This document shows, one piece after another, positions 9,021-18,651 of a stretch of DNA of 64,000 bases. The notes below the pieces were generated by a model. It searched no databases. It was not told where the DNA came from and was given only the letters and a program-made list of their open reading frames with translations. Within the stretch, counting starts at the first letter, position 1; every line of letters begins with the position of its first letter. The position numbers were made by a program, and so were the translations under genes. The DNA comes from G11 sp947167445 (GTDB lineage: Bacteria; Bacillota; Clostridia; Lachnospirales; Lachnospiraceae). Location: contig CAMVID010000007.1 in NCBI GenBank assembly GCA_947167445.1, positions 50,806 through 114,805 on the forward strand. The letters are read 5' to 3'.

Positions 9021-9044
9021 GTAACCAGTAAAACCTTTCCTCTA

Positions 9045-9449
9045 TTACAGGAATCTCATCTTGTTCTTACCGTCTTCAACCTTAATCTTAGGCTGTTCGG
9101 CGGGCCTCTCGACTCTGCTGGCAGCTCTCATGTCATTCATCATGGTCTTCTTGCACTTGTCGCAAAGTCTTCCGCTGGTTATAGATGCTCCACAGTTCTC
9201 ACACTCGAGTGAAATAACGGAACCTTCTCCAAGCTGTAAGCGCTCTTCTCTAAGCCACTGATAAATCTGGCTTGTCTCTACATCGCATTCCCTCGCAACC
9301 TCAGGAACACCCACGCCGGGATTCTCCCTGATATAAGTCTTGACGGTCTGGAACTTAGCTTCCTGAGCTTCAGCACATGCGGGGCATATAATGGGGCCCA
9401 TCACATAGTTGAAAATTTTTCCGCACTTCCTACAGTTTCTAACATCCAT
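9045..9449 (-). CDS. YvyF-type flagellar-operon regulator
   Basis: Resembles the YvyF family found in flagellar operons of Firmicutes. It has an N-terminal zinc ribbon (C6-x2-C9 and C22-x2-C25), a helix-turn-helix-like segment (about 46-68, VPEVARECDVETSQIYQWL), and a second zinc ribbon (C83-x2-C86, C96-x2-C99). In B. subtilis yvyF sits next to comFC and flgM; here comFC is immediately upstream, which supports the assignment. The exact biochemical role is not known to me. Confidence 0.75.
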   Translation of the reverse strand: MDVRNCRKCGKIFNYVMGPIICPACAEAQEAKFQTVKTYIRENPGVGVPEVARECDVETSQIYQWLREERLQLGEGSVISLECENCGASITSGRLCDKCKKTMMNDMRAASRVERPAEQPKIKVEDGKNKMRFL

Positions 9450-9485
9450 AGAGCCACCTCCAATAGTTTATACGATACGGGCTTA

Positions 9486-10229
9486 TCACCCGTTACCGGC
9501 GGTAATAGTAACAAAATAGACACTTCTAACACCGTACTCTTTCAATAGGCGAGCCACGGTGTCAATTGTAGATCCTGTCGTGTAGATATCATCGACTAAT
9601 ATAATTTTCTTTAATTTTACATCATCTACAGTCAATTTAAAAGAGTTTTTCAAACAATTTTGGCGTTCTGCAGGATTCAGATCCTTCAATTTGGGGGTGT
9701 CAATCACCCTCTTTACGAGAGTTGTCACCACAGGTATCTTAGCGTGCTTACCTATTGATTTTGCTAGGATTTCGGCCTGATTGTACCCTCTGGTTTTCTT
9801 CCTGTTTTTGTGTATGGGAATGGGTATAATTGCGTCCGCATTCCAAAGTCTTAATTCTTTCTTAAGAGCCTTTGCCGTCATCATTCCGAGGCACTCACCG
9901 TACTCCGGTTTATGGGAATATTTGAACTTATACATAGCTCCCGAAAGGGCAGAATACTCAAAGGCCACCCTGCCTTCGTCAAAGTAGCGCTCTTTTCCCT
10001 CGCAGTCTGTGCAGTATTCCTTCTCGCCATCCTTAATGGGTCGTCCGCATTTAAGGCAGTAGTTCCTTGTTATGGGAACCATCTTTTTTTCACATTCGGG
10101 ATGAATAAGCTTTCCGGGTCTCAAAGGCTCGTTACAGATGGGACATCTTCTTGGAAAAACCAGATCAATCGCCAAATCCGCAACAAATCCTATAGCCTCA
10201 CCAATTATCTCTATCAGGGTTTCCGTCAC
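9486..10229 (-). CDS. comFC: ComFC-family phosphoribosyltransferase-like protein
   Basis: Late competence/DNA-uptake protein with a PRTase fold. The N-terminal double zinc motif is formed by C29/C32, C46, C58/C61 and C73/C76. The PRPP-binding motif is VDDIYTTGST (212-221), preceded by PIPIHKNRKKTRGYNQAE (136-153), typical of ComFC. In transformable species it helps bring single-stranded DNA into the cell; here only its family is certain. It overlaps the recD2 stop by 4 bp (ATGA), so the two are translationally coupled. Confidence 0.9.
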   Translation of the reverse strand: MTETLIEIIGEAIGFVADLAIDLVFPRRCPICNEPLRPGKLIHPECEKKMVPITRNYCLKCGRPIKDGEKEYCTDCEGKERYFDEGRVAFEYSALSGAMYKFKYSHKPEYGECLGMMTAKALKKELRLWNADAIIPIPIHKNRKKTRGYNQAEILAKSIGKHAKIPVVTTLVKRVIDTPKLKDLNPAERQNCLKNSFKLTVDDVKLKKIILVDDIYTTGSTIDTVARLLKEYGVRSVYFVTITAGNG

Positions 10230-12457
10230 GGCATTACCTCCCTTATTCTGTCCTTAAGGGCTGTGTAGCGCTTATTCTCGGTTTCGTTATCAATCATGTT
10301 TCTGACAGTTTCGCTGCTTCCAAGGATGGTAACACAGTTCTTTGCTCTTGTGATTGCCGTGTATAAAAGATTTCTGTTAAACAGCATTCTGGGACCTGTC
10401 AAAAGTGGCAGAATAACAGCGGGGTACTCGCTTCCCTGGGATTTATGAATTGTTATGGCATAGGACAGATCCAGTTCGTCCAGGCCGGAGAAGGGATAGG
10501 TTACGATTTTACCCTCATCAAATTCCACCTCCATGGTTGAGGCATACTCATTTATCTCTTTGATGGTTCCGATATCGCCGTTAAAGACGCCCATACCGCT
10601 GTCTATGGGGATGTTGTATTTGCTTCTGACTTCCCACTCGATTTTGTAGTTATTCTTTATCTGCATGACCTTGTCACCTTCTCTGAAGAGGCGGTCACCG
10701 GTTCTATGTTCCTTCTTGCTCTCGTCAGCAGGATTCAGATACTCCTGGAGAATTCCGTTTAAGGTCTCAACTCCGAGGGCTCCCTTTCGCATGGGGGTAA
10801 GAACCTGGATGTCAAAGGGTGTGGCTCCCACATATCCGGGAAGCTTATCCCGGATTAGCTGAATCATGTGTTTATAAATGACATTTGTGTCATTTCTTTC
10901 CAGGAAGAAAAAGTCCTTACTCTTGTTGTCCAAGGCTATGGCTTCGCCCCTGTTTATCTTGTGGGCGTTTACAACGATGTCGCTGACCTCGGCCTGTCTG
11001 AAAATCTTTTGAAGAATGACCACAGGGAATCTTTCACTCTCTATAAGGTCCCTTAGGATCTGTCCGGGTCCCACACTGGGAAGCTGATTCACATCCCCCA
11101 CCATAATCAATCTGGTTCCGGGGGTTATGGCTCTTAGAAGCGCCCTGAAAAGGGGCAGATCCACCATGGACATTTCATCGATTATTATTACGTCGGCCTC
11201 CAGAGGATTGTCTTCATTTCTCTCAAATCTTGCCAGATTCCTGTCTCCCTCCTCGGGGGCGCCGTTTAATTCCAGCATTCTGTGGATGGTCTTGGCCTCA
11301 AATCCCGTGGCTTCTGTCATTCTCTTGGCCGCTCTTCCGGTGGGTGCTGCCAGGAAAATATCAAGGCCCTCCTCCATGAAGAGTTTAATTATTGTATTTA
11401 TGGTTGTGGTTTTGCCGGTTCCGGGACCTCCGGAGAGGATGAACACACCGTTTCGTACGCTCTCAAAAACAGCTTCCTCCTGGAGTTCATCAAACTCAAG
11501 ATTCTCTGATTCCGCCAGCTGCCTTATTTTGGCTCTGACCTTTTCCTCATCCCTCTTAAGCATGGCCTCGCCGGACGAAACGTAGCTGTTGATGTCGCTT
11601 AGCATTCTGGCGCAGCTCAGTTCCGCATAATAGTTATTTGCCGCAAAAATCTGATCTTTGTTCTTCACCACAACCTTCTTGTCCATAACCAGGTTGTCGA
11701 TGACGGGAATGATGGCTTCTTCGGTCAAATCCAAAAGTTCAGCGCACTGTGAAATCACCATGTCCCTTGGGAGATACACGTGTCCCTCGGTGGTGGCGGT
11801 GAAAAGAATATACATGATACCGCTTCTGATTCGAAACTCCGAGTCTGTGTTTATTCCGATTCTCGAAGCTATTTCATCTGCGGTTTTGAATCCGATTCCG
11901 TTTATGTCTTCGGCAAGTCTGTAGGGGTTCTCCCTGAGAATCATATACAGACTCATCCCGTAAGTATCGTAAATTTTGTAAGCCATGGCAGGACTTATGC
12001 CATAGCCCGAAAGGAAGAGAATGGCGTCTCTTTGCTCTTTTCTGTTCTCAATCTGATTGCCGATATCCCTTGCTTTGGCAGGGCTGATTCCCTTGATTTC
12101 AGAAAGTCGCTCCGGTTCCTCCTCAAGGATTCTTAAGGTATCGTCACCGAATTTCCTTAGGATTCGCGAAGCAAGTGCGGCACCTACGCCCTTGACAGCT
12201 CCGCTTCTTAAATACCTTTCCATGCTTTCCCTGTCCGTGGGAAGGATTGTCTCATAGGAGGATACCTTGAACTGTTCGCCGTAGGTCGGATGGGAAATAT
12301 ACTCGCCGTTTAATGAAAGGTTTTCTCCCTCTGCCAGATCCGGGAAAGTTCCCACGCAAACAACTTCATCGCCGGAGCTGATGAAGTTCATAACGGTATA
12401 GCCGTTGTCGCTGTTGTGAAAAATAATGTGATCTACGTAACCCTTAATTGTTTCCAT
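10226..12457 (-). CDS. recD2: RecD2-type 5'-3' DNA helicase
   Basis: ATP-dependent SF1B helicase of the RecD2/YrrC type, which acts in DNA repair without RecBC. Counting from the chosen start, the N-terminal OB/helix-hairpin-helix region spans about 1-200. The ATPase core shows Walker A GGPGTGKTTT (343-352), Walker B IIIDEMS (424-430) and the C-terminal motif SYAITIHKSQGSEYP. The frame extends 33 codons upstream, but the family begins at METIKGYVDHIIFH, so the ATG at 12455-12457 was taken; its SD (AAGG) is weak. Length 743 aa. It lies behind the flagellar-operon terminator, so it should have its own promoter. Confidence 0.93.
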   Translation of the reverse strand: METIKGYVDHIIFHNSDNGYTVMNFISSGDEVVCVGTFPDLAEGENLSLNGEYISHPTYGEQFKVSSYETILPTDRESMERYLRSGAVKGVGAALASRILRKFGDDTLRILEEEPERLSEIKGISPAKARDIGNQIENRKEQRDAILFLSGYGISPAMAYKIYDTYGMSLYMILRENPYRLAEDINGIGFKTADEIASRIGINTDSEFRIRSGIMYILFTATTEGHVYLPRDMVISQCAELLDLTEEAIIPVIDNLVMDKKVVVKNKDQIFAANNYYAELSCARMLSDINSYVSSGEAMLKRDEEKVRAKIRQLAESENLEFDELQEEAVFESVRNGVFILSGGPGTGKTTTINTIIKLFMEEGLDIFLAAPTGRAAKRMTEATGFEAKTIHRMLELNGAPEEGDRNLARFERNEDNPLEADVIIIDEMSMVDLPLFRALLRAITPGTRLIMVGDVNQLPSVGPGQILRDLIESERFPVVILQKIFRQAEVSDIVVNAHKINRGEAIALDNKSKDFFFLERNDTNVIYKHMIQLIRDKLPGYVGATPFDIQVLTPMRKGALGVETLNGILQEYLNPADESKKEHRTGDRLFREGDKVMQIKNNYKIEWEVRSKYNIPIDSGMGVFNGDIGTIKEINEYASTMEVEFDEGKIVTYPFSGLDELDLSYAITIHKSQGSEYPAVILPLLTGPRMLFNRNLLYTAITRAKNCVTILGSSETVRNMIDNETENKRYTALKDRIREVMP

Positions 12458-12540
12458 ACACTGCCTTAAAAATGTAACACCATGCTCACTAAAGCTCGTC
12501 TTCGCTTCGCTCTGACTCTCTAAGTGTGCAGGTATTGTTC

Positions 12541-12574
12541 GCACGTAAGCGACCATAATACGGTCGCTAAGTGC
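12541..12574. repeat. inverted repeat upstream of recD2
   Basis: AGCGACC (12548-12554) and GGTCGCT (12562-12568) form a 7-bp dyad, with outer arms GCAC/GTGC at 12541-12544 and 12571-12574. It lies between the preceding terminator and the recD2 start, where a promoter is expected. It could be an operator or a leader hairpin; it is not a LexA box. Confidence 0.5.
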
Positions 12575-12579
12575 TCTAC

Positions 12580-12604
12580 AAAAAGGACTGCCTTAAGGCA
12601 GTCC
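12580..12604 (-). terminator. terminator of the mreB-flagellar rod operon
   Basis: Perfect 8-bp stem GGACTGCC, loop TTAA, GGCAGTCC, then TTTTT on the minus strand. The stop codon of the rod-binding gene lies in the loop. Confidence 0.9.
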
Positions 12605-12940
12605 CTGTGTTCTCTTCATCTGGTCGTACATCTGTTGTGCAAGACCGATACTGTTGGTCTCCGTAGTCTGTTTGGCAAGCTTCTTGTAAAGCTCATCCTT
12701 GTAGAAATCTACCACTGTGCTTGTTGAGGAGGAGGAGTTGTCTGCCTTTACTACTGTCTTCTCCATCCCTTTAAAAACCTGCTCAATGAAATAGGCCTCA
12801 AACTCCTTGCAGGCAGCCATCAGTTCTTCGTCAGACTGTGCTGCACCGTTTGTAAGCTTGCCCTTAAGTTCATTGGCCTTCGCTGTGTTATACTGCGAAG
12901 TCAGTATATTTGAATAAGCGGAAATTCCTGAATAATCCAT
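12593..12940 (-). CDS. flagellar rod-binding protein (FlgJ N-terminal type)
   Basis: A 115-aa protein matching the rod-binding domain of FlgJ: core EELMAACKEFEAYFIEQVFKG (about 38-58) followed by YKDELYKKLAKQ and the SIGLAQQMYDQM helix. There is no glucosaminidase domain, as is common in Firmicutes. It helps rod assembly across the wall. Good SD (GGGAGG, 7 bases). Last gene of the mreB-flgF-flgG unit; its stop codon lies within the terminator loop. Confidence 0.88.
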   Translation of the reverse strand: MDYSGISAYSNILTSQYNTAKANELKGKLTNGAAQSDEELMAACKEFEAYFIEQVFKGMEKTVVKADNSSSSTSTVVDFYKDELYKKLAKQTTETNSIGLAQQMYDQMKRTQGLP

Positions 12941-12956
12941 ACCTTAACCTCCCAAA

Positions 12957-13778
12957 TTATCTACGAAGGTTGTTTGCCTGCTGCATCATCTCATCAGATG
13001 CCTGAATAGCCTTTGAGTTCATCTCATAAGCACGCTGCGTAATAATCATGCTTACCATCTCATCTGCAACCTGTACGTTTGACTGCTCCAGATAGCCCTG
13101 TAAAAGCTTACTTCTCTGAAGGGCTCCGTTTGTTGCCTCGTTAAGAGCGGGGCCGCTGGCGTCGGTTACACCGTAGATTGTGCTGTCTTCCTTGTTGAGG
13201 CCTGCAGGGTTATTAAACTGATAAAGACCGATTGCAAATCCCATGGACTGAGGAACATTGTTCTCATCGGGGTAGCAAACTGTACCATCAGCAGTAACCG
13301 TTATTCTTGAAGTAACGTACTGATCTCTGGGAAGAGTTATCAAAGCTCCCGTGGTGCTGAGTACAGGAAGTCCTTCTGTGGTGGTAAGAATAAGGGTGTT
13401 GTTGTTACCCAATGTCCAGGTAAAATCACCGTTTCTGGTGTAATAAGTCTGGGCATCGTTTCCTCTTACCGCAAAGAAGCCTTCACCTTCAATACAGAAA
13501 GCGGTATCACTCTCTGTAGCGTTGGCTGCACCCTGTTTAAAAATTGATATCATGGAAGCATTCCTGACACCCAGGCCCACCTGAGCACCTACGGGTTTGG
13601 TATCACCGTTGGCTGATGTGGTTCTGGTCTGAATATTCTGATATAAAAGAGATTTGAATTCATTAACCGTGGTCTTGAAACCTACGGTATTGACATTGGC
13701 AAGGTTATTGGCAATTGTATCCAGATTAACCTGCTGTGCGTTCATGCCGGAAGCGGCACTCCACAAACTTCTTACCAT
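12957..13778 (-). CDS. flgG: flagellar distal rod protein FlgG/FlhP
   Basis: A 273-aa flagellar basal-body rod protein. The N-terminal rod signature ASGMNAQQVNLDTIANNLAN (9-28) and the C-terminal coiled-coil segment SNVQVADEMVSMIITQRAYE (about 232-251) are intact. It is exported by the flagellar type III apparatus without a signal peptide. The order mreB/mbl, flgF-like, flgG-like matches B. subtilis mbl-flhO-flhP, so FlhP is an equally good name. SD GGAGG 8 bases from the ATG. Confidence 0.9.
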   Translation of the reverse strand: MVRSLWSAASGMNAQQVNLDTIANNLANVNTVGFKTTVNEFKSLLYQNIQTRTTSANGDTKPVGAQVGLGVRNASMISIFKQGAANATESDTAFCIEGEGFFAVRGNDAQTYYTRNGDFTWTLGNNNTLILTTTEGLPVLSTTGALITLPRDQYVTSRITVTADGTVCYPDENNVPQSMGFAIGLYQFNNPAGLNKEDSTIYGVTDASGPALNEATNGALQRSKLLQGYLEQSNVQVADEMVSMIITQRAYEMNSKAIQASDEMMQQANNLRR

Positions 13779-13812
13779 ACAGTCATCCTCCTGTTTTCTT
13801 AATCCTTAAGGA

Positions 13813-14586
13813 TTAGAGCCTTCCGGTCTGGTTTGCTGCCTGCTCAAGAGTCTCATCGTAAGCCTGCATAATCTTCTGATTACTCTCATAGGCTCTGGTA
13901 ATGGAAATCATATTAACCATTTCCGTTACCACCGAAACATTGGCGGTCTCCAAATAACCGGAATAAACTTCAGCATCTGCAGCCTTGGTTGTGTAGCCTT
14001 CAACGGGAACAAAATATGTCTCGCCGTAGTGCTCAAGATAATCATAATCCTCGAAATCTGTGAGTCTTAACTGAGCTACAGTCACACCATTTTGCATGAT
14101 GCTTCCGTCCTTGCCCACCGTTGCGTCCGCGAGGGTATCAAGTCTGATACGACCGTTGGTACCCAGCACGTAGTCCCCGTCCTTGGTAACAAGATATCCG
14201 TCCTTGGTAAGTGTAAAATCACCGGCGCGAGTATACATTGTAGTTGTTTCTCCCGCCTTATTGGTGAATTCAATCGTGAAGAATCCGTTCCCTCCCAGTG
14301 CCAGGTCATAGGTATTATTGGTGGCCTGGAAAGGACCCTGATCATAATATGTGTAGGTCTCGCCAATCTTAACACCGGGGGTATTGTACCCGATTCTCTT
14401 GGCGAGGTTTCCTACGTCTGTTGTATCCTTAAGTCGGTATGCCAGAATTTCGTCAAAGGACTGGCTGGTAGAACCTTCTTTCTTGAAGCCTACCGTGGTG
14501 GAATTGGCCAGGTTGTTGGTCATAATATCCATACGGTGCTGTTCATGGCGCAAGCCTGTATAAGCTGTGTACAGTCCTTTTAACAT
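13813..14586 (-). CDS. flgF: flagellar rod protein FlgF/FlhO
   Basis: A 257-aa rod/hook family protein with N-terminal MLKGLYTAYTGLRHEQHRMD and the ITRAYESNQKIMQAYDETLE segment at the C-terminus, both needed for rod polymerisation. The central domain (about 60-200) is the FlgE/F/G-like insert. It corresponds by position to B. subtilis flhO, just after mbl. Strong SD AAGGAGG. Cotranscribed with mreB (22-bp gap) and flgG (34-bp gap). Confidence 0.9.
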   Translation of the reverse strand: MLKGLYTAYTGLRHEQHRMDIMTNNLANSTTVGFKKEGSTSQSFDEILAYRLKDTTDVGNLAKRIGYNTPGVKIGETYTYYDQGPFQATNNTYDLALGGNGFFTIEFTNKAGETTTMYTRAGDFTLTKDGYLVTKDGDYVLGTNGRIRLDTLADATVGKDGSIMQNGVTVAQLRLTDFEDYDYLEHYGETYFVPVEGYTTKAADAEVYSGYLETANVSVVTEMVNMISITRAYESNQKIMQAYDETLEQAANQTGRL

Positions 14587-14608
14587 TAAGCTGCCTCCTT
14601 AGGGAATC

Positions 14609-15601
14609 TTAGTCTTCTCTGTAACCTGCCTGGAACTCTACATACTTACCGGTACCAATGGCAACTGCGGTCATGGGATCCTCAGCTGTCATGGTGTTGA
14701 TGCCGGTTCTGTCGTAGATAAGGTCCTCAAGTCCGTTAAGTAAGCTTCCGCCACCTGTGAGTACGATTCCTCTGTCGGCAATATCGGCTGCAAGTTCAGG
14801 GGGAGTCTTCTCCAGCACGCTGTGGATTACTTCGATAATCTGCTGGGTGGGCTCTCTCAAAGCCTCTTCTGTCTCTTCTGAGGAAACGCGGACTGTCTTG
14901 GGAAGACCTGTTACGAGGTTACGTCCTCTGACATCCATATAATCTACTTCGGCACGTCTGAATGCTGTACCGATCTTAATCTTAATGTCCTCTGCGGTTC
15001 TTTCACCGATGAGGAGATTATGCTTCTTACGCATGTAACGAACGATAGCTTCATCGAAGTCATCGCCGGCCACCTTAACGGATGCACTTACAACGGCGCC
15101 GCCAAGGGAGATAACTGCAATATCGGAAGTACCACCACCGATATCAACAATCATGTTGCCGCAGGGCTTAGAGATGTCGATACCTGCACCGATAGCTGCT
15201 GCAATGGGCTCCTCGATAATGGAAACCTCTCTTGCACCTGCCTGGTAGGTAGCATCCTCAACTGCCTTCTTCTCAACCTCTGTAACACCTGAAGGAACGC
15301 ACACTGCGATTCTGGGCTTACGGAAGGTTCTCTTACCGAGTGCTTTCTGGATGAAGTACTTCATCATCTTCTCGGTTACGGTATAGTCAGAGATAACACC
15401 CTGACGTAAAGGTCTTACTGCAACTATGTTGCCGGGAGTACGTCCAAGCATTAAGCGGGCGTCTTCACCGATTGCTTTAATCTTATCTGTGTCTCTGTCA
15501 AAAGCTACAACCGAGGGCTCTTTCAAAACAACGCCCTTACCTCTGATGTAAACGAGGATGCTGGCTGTACCTAAATCGATTCCTATATCTGCGTATTGCA
15601 T
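14609..15601 (-). CDS. mreB: rod-shape actin MreB/Mbl
   Basis: Bacterial actin that guides lateral wall synthesis at the membrane. It shows the ATPase phosphate 1 motif GIDLGTASILVY, phosphate 2 IVDIGGGTSDIAV and the adenosine motif GIVLTGGGSLL. An open frame runs 17 codons further upstream, but the ATG at 15599-15601 has AAAGGGGT 9 bases away and starts with the family's MQYADIGIDLG, so it was chosen (330 aa). Linkage to flhO/flhP homologues suggests Mbl rather than MreB proper, but the sequence alone does not settle that. Confidence 0.92.
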   Translation of the reverse strand: MQYADIGIDLGTASILVYIRGKGVVLKEPSVVAFDRDTDKIKAIGEDARLMLGRTPGNIVAVRPLRQGVISDYTVTEKMMKYFIQKALGKRTFRKPRIAVCVPSGVTEVEKKAVEDATYQAGAREVSIIEEPIAAAIGAGIDISKPCGNMIVDIGGGTSDIAVISLGGAVVSASVKVAGDDFDEAIVRYMRKKHNLLIGERTAEDIKIKIGTAFRRAEVDYMDVRGRNLVTGLPKTVRVSSEETEEALREPTQQIIEVIHSVLEKTPPELAADIADRGIVLTGGGSLLNGLEDLIYDRTGINTMTAEDPMTAVAIGTGKYVEFQAGYRED

Positions 15602-15684
15602 ATGATCAATACCCCTTTCTGTGGTAAAAGATTCGTTTGGAAAAAACTCCATAAAAAACTAAACGTGCGTAAACACACACAGTA

Positions 15685-15690
15685 ATTATA
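15685..15690 (-). promoter_or_regulatory. candidate -10 of the mreB-flagellar operon
   Basis: A TATAAT hexamer on the minus strand, about 85 bases upstream of the mreB ATG; the matching -35 (TATGAA at 17 bp) is poor, so the call is tentative. Confidence 0.35.
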
Positions 15691-15746
15691 TCGCATCTTT
15701 TGCCATTTTCATAGGGGCAAGATATTAATTTTCTATAAAACTATAT

Positions 15747-15781
15747 CGGCAGAACCCTCAATAAACTTAAGGGTTCTGCCG
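15747..15781 (-). terminator. hairpin/terminator after uvrA
   Basis: 12-bp perfect stem CGGCAGAACCCT / AGGGTTCTGCCG with an 11-base loop, 12 bases upstream (in plus coordinates, left edge 15747) of the uvrA stop side of the gene gap. Its T-tract is interrupted (ATATAGTTTT), so termination may be partial. It lies between mreB's leader and uvrA's stop codon region. Confidence 0.5.
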
Positions 15782-15794
15782 ACTAAAATTTCCT

Positions 15795-18638
15795 CTATAA
15801 CATCTTTGCCAGGAACTGTCCTGTATAAGAATTCTTCACCTTGGCAACTGCCTCAGGGGTACCCTTGGCAATAACGGTTCCACCCTTGTCGCCGCCCTCG
15901 GGTCCCATATCTATGATGTAATCTGCAGTCTTAATTACATCAAGGTTATGTTCGATGACAACAACCGTGTTGCCCGCATCGGTAAGTCTCTGAAGAATGT
16001 CCACCAGCTTGTGAACATCCGCAAAGTGAAGTCCCGTTGTGGGCTCATCCAGGACATATATGGTCTTGCCGGTACTCTTCTTGCTGAGTTCCGTTGCAAG
16101 CTTGATCCTCTGGGCCTCACCTCCCGAAAGAGTGGTTGAAGGCTGGCCAAGCTTGATGTAGCAAAGTCCCACATCGTAAAGGGTCTGTATCTTTCTCTTT
16201 ATGGTGGGCACATTCTCAAAGAAGGGCAAAGCCTCTTCCACAGTCATATCAAGGACATCAAAGATGCTCTTTCCCTTGTACTTCACTTCCAGAGTTTCTC
16301 TGTTGTACCTCTTTCCGTCACAGACTTCACAGGGAACGTACACATCGGGAAGGAAATGCATCTCTATCTTTATGATACCGTCACCTGAGCATGCCTCGCA
16401 TCGTCCGCCCTTAACGTTGAAGCTGAATCTTCCCTTGCTGTAACCCTTGGCCTTGGCATCGGTAGTTGATGCAAACAGGTCTCTTATCATGTCAAAGACA
16501 CCTGTATAGGTGGCAGGGTTGGAACGGGGCGTACGTCCGATGGGAGACTGGTCAATGTTGATTATCTTATCAAGCTGATCCACACCGGTGATTTCTTTAT
16601 GTTTACCGGGTATGGTCCTTGCTCTGTTTAAAGTCTTTGACAGGCTCTTCTGAAGAATCTCGTTAATGAGAGAACTCTTTCCTGAACCTGAAACTCCGGT
16701 AACGCAGGTAAATACTCCAAGGGGAATATCAACGTTTATATTCTTAAGGTTATTCTGTTCGGCACCTTTGATTGTTATCTTCCCTGTAGGCTTTCTTCTG
16801 ATCTTCGGAACAGGTATTGAAAGCTTGCCTGATAGATACTGACCGGTTATGGATTCGGGAGTGTTAATGATATCATCCACAGTTCCGATGGCAACAACTT
16901 CTCCACCTTCGCTTCCCGCACCGGGACCGATATCCACAATACAGTCCGCTTCTCGCATGGTTTCCTCATCATGTTCAACCACAATAAGCGTGTTGCCCAG
17001 GTCTCTCAGTCTCTTAAGGGCCTGGAGAAGCTTTCCGTTATCTCTCTGGTGAAGTCCGATACTGGGCTCGTCAAGGATGTAGCAAACCCCCACAAGACCT
17101 GAACCGATCTGGGTGGCAAGTCTGATTCTCTGAGCCTCGCCGCCTGACAAAGATGCGGTTGCTCTTGACAGTGTCAGATAATCAAGACCCACATTTATAA
17201 GGAATCCAACTCTCGCCTTAATCTCCTTGAGAAGAAGGTGCCCGATGGCCTCCTGGGTCTTTGTAAGTTTCATGTTGTTTAAGAACTCGGAAAGCGCCTC
17301 TATTGAAAGAGATGTGATTTCGTAAATGTTCTTCTTGCATACGGTAACGGCAAGAGACTCCTTCTTAAGTCTCATGCCCTTACATTCGGTACAGGGAGTG
17401 ATCTGCATGAATTCCTCATACTCCGCCTTCGTTGTCTCGGAGGCAGTCTCTCTGTATCGTCTCTCCGTATTCTTAATAAGTCCTTCAAAGGCAATGGGAT
17501 AAACTCCTTTACCTCTCTGTCCCTCATAATATACATCCACTTCCTTATGGGTACCGTAGACGATTATATCCTTCACCTTCCGGGGCAAATCTTTATAGGG
17601 AACGTCAAGGGAGAACCCCCATTCTTTTGCCAAAGCTACAAGGAGGGCGTTGGTAAAGCTTCCCTTCTGCTTGGATGACTGCCAGCCCATTACCTGGATG
17701 GCTCCCTCATTTATGGAAAGATTCTCATCGGGAATCATAAGCTCAGGGTCAAACTCCATCTTGTATCCCAGACCTGCGCAGACAGGGCAGGCTCCGAAGG
17801 GATTGTTGAAGGAGAAGCTTCTGGGCTCGATTTCACTGATGCTTATTCCGCAGTCGGGGCAGGCGAAGTTCTCGGAGAATCTCAAGGTCTCGCCACCTAT
17901 TACTTCCACGTCAAGAAGCCCTTCCGCTATGGAAAGGATTGTCTCTATTGAATCCGTCATTCTCTTCTCGATGCCGGGTTTAACCACCAGTCGATCGACG
18001 ATTATGGAAATGGTGTGCTTAATGTTCTTATCTAACTTGATCTCTTCGGAAAGCTCATACATGTTTCCGTCTACGATTACTCTTACGTATCCGGCCTTGG
18101 AGGCTCTCTCGAATACCTTGGCATGCTCACCCTTCTTGCCCTGTACTACGGGAGCAAGAAGCTGAATCTTGCTGCCCTCGGGAAGAGTCATAATCTGGTC
18201 AACCATTTGGTCGACGGTCTGTCTCTTAATCTCCTTGCCGCAGTTGGGGCAGTGAGGAATACCGATTCTGGCGTAGAGAAGTCGGAAGTAGTCATAAATC
18301 TCCGTTACAGTTCCCACAGTGGATCTGGGGTTCTTGTTGGTGGATTTCTGGTCTATGGAGATGGCGGGAGAAAGTCCCTCGATTCTCTCAACATCAGGCT
18401 TCTCCATCTGTCCCAAGAACTGTCTTGCGTAGGATGAGAGAGACTCCATGTAACGTCTCTGTCCCTCCGCATAGATTGTATCGAAGGCAAGAGAGCTCTT
18501 ACCGGAACCTGATAATCCGGTAAAAACCACCAGCTCATCTCTGGGAATTTCCAGGTTAATATTTTTCAAATTGTGTTCTGCAGCGCCGGTTATGGAAATG
18601 ATATTCCGGCGGGGCTGCATCTTAATAGGCTGTTCCAT
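15795..18638 (-). CDS. uvrA: excinuclease ABC subunit A
   Basis: Damage-recognition ATPase of nucleotide excision repair. Two ABC ATPase modules are visible, with Walker A GLSGSGKSSL near the N-terminus and GVSGSGKSSL in the second half, signature LSGGEAQRI twice, and zinc-finger cysteines (CPNCG, CPDCG/CPVC, CEACSGDG...CEVC). Full length at 947 aa. The open frame extends 11 codons upstream into uvrB; the ATG at 18636-18638, 14 bases after the uvrB stop, is the better start, with a weak GAAAG SD. Follows uvrB in one SOS-type operon. Confidence 0.95.
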   Translation of the reverse strand: MEQPIKMQPRRNIISITGAAEHNLKNINLEIPRDELVVFTGLSGSGKSSLAFDTIYAEGQRRYMESLSSYARQFLGQMEKPDVERIEGLSPAISIDQKSTNKNPRSTVGTVTEIYDYFRLLYARIGIPHCPNCGKEIKRQTVDQMVDQIMTLPEGSKIQLLAPVVQGKKGEHAKVFERASKAGYVRVIVDGNMYELSEEIKLDKNIKHTISIIVDRLVVKPGIEKRMTDSIETILSIAEGLLDVEVIGGETLRFSENFACPDCGISISEIEPRSFSFNNPFGACPVCAGLGYKMEFDPELMIPDENLSINEGAIQVMGWQSSKQKGSFTNALLVALAKEWGFSLDVPYKDLPRKVKDIIVYGTHKEVDVYYEGQRGKGVYPIAFEGLIKNTERRYRETASETTKAEYEEFMQITPCTECKGMRLKKESLAVTVCKKNIYEITSLSIEALSEFLNNMKLTKTQEAIGHLLLKEIKARVGFLINVGLDYLTLSRATASLSGGEAQRIRLATQIGSGLVGVCYILDEPSIGLHQRDNGKLLQALKRLRDLGNTLIVVEHDEETMREADCIVDIGPGAGSEGGEVVAIGTVDDIINTPESITGQYLSGKLSIPVPKIRRKPTGKITIKGAEQNNLKNINVDIPLGVFTCVTGVSGSGKSSLINEILQKSLSKTLNRARTIPGKHKEITGVDQLDKIINIDQSPIGRTPRSNPATYTGVFDMIRDLFASTTDAKAKGYSKGRFSFNVKGGRCEACSGDGIIKIEMHFLPDVYVPCEVCDGKRYNRETLEVKYKGKSIFDVLDMTVEEALPFFENVPTIKRKIQTLYDVGLCYIKLGQPSTTLSGGEAQRIKLATELSKKSTGKTIYVLDEPTTGLHFADVHKLVDILQRLTDAGNTVVVIEHNLDVIKTADYIIDMGPEGGDKGGTVIAKGTPEAVAKVKNSYTGQFLAKML

Positions 18639-18651
18639 TATTCTGCACTTT

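Noticed and set aside
12458..12556. Upstream extension of recD2 by 33 codons
   Set aside because: No homology to the RecD2 N-terminus, and it spans the region where the promoter and dyad should lie.
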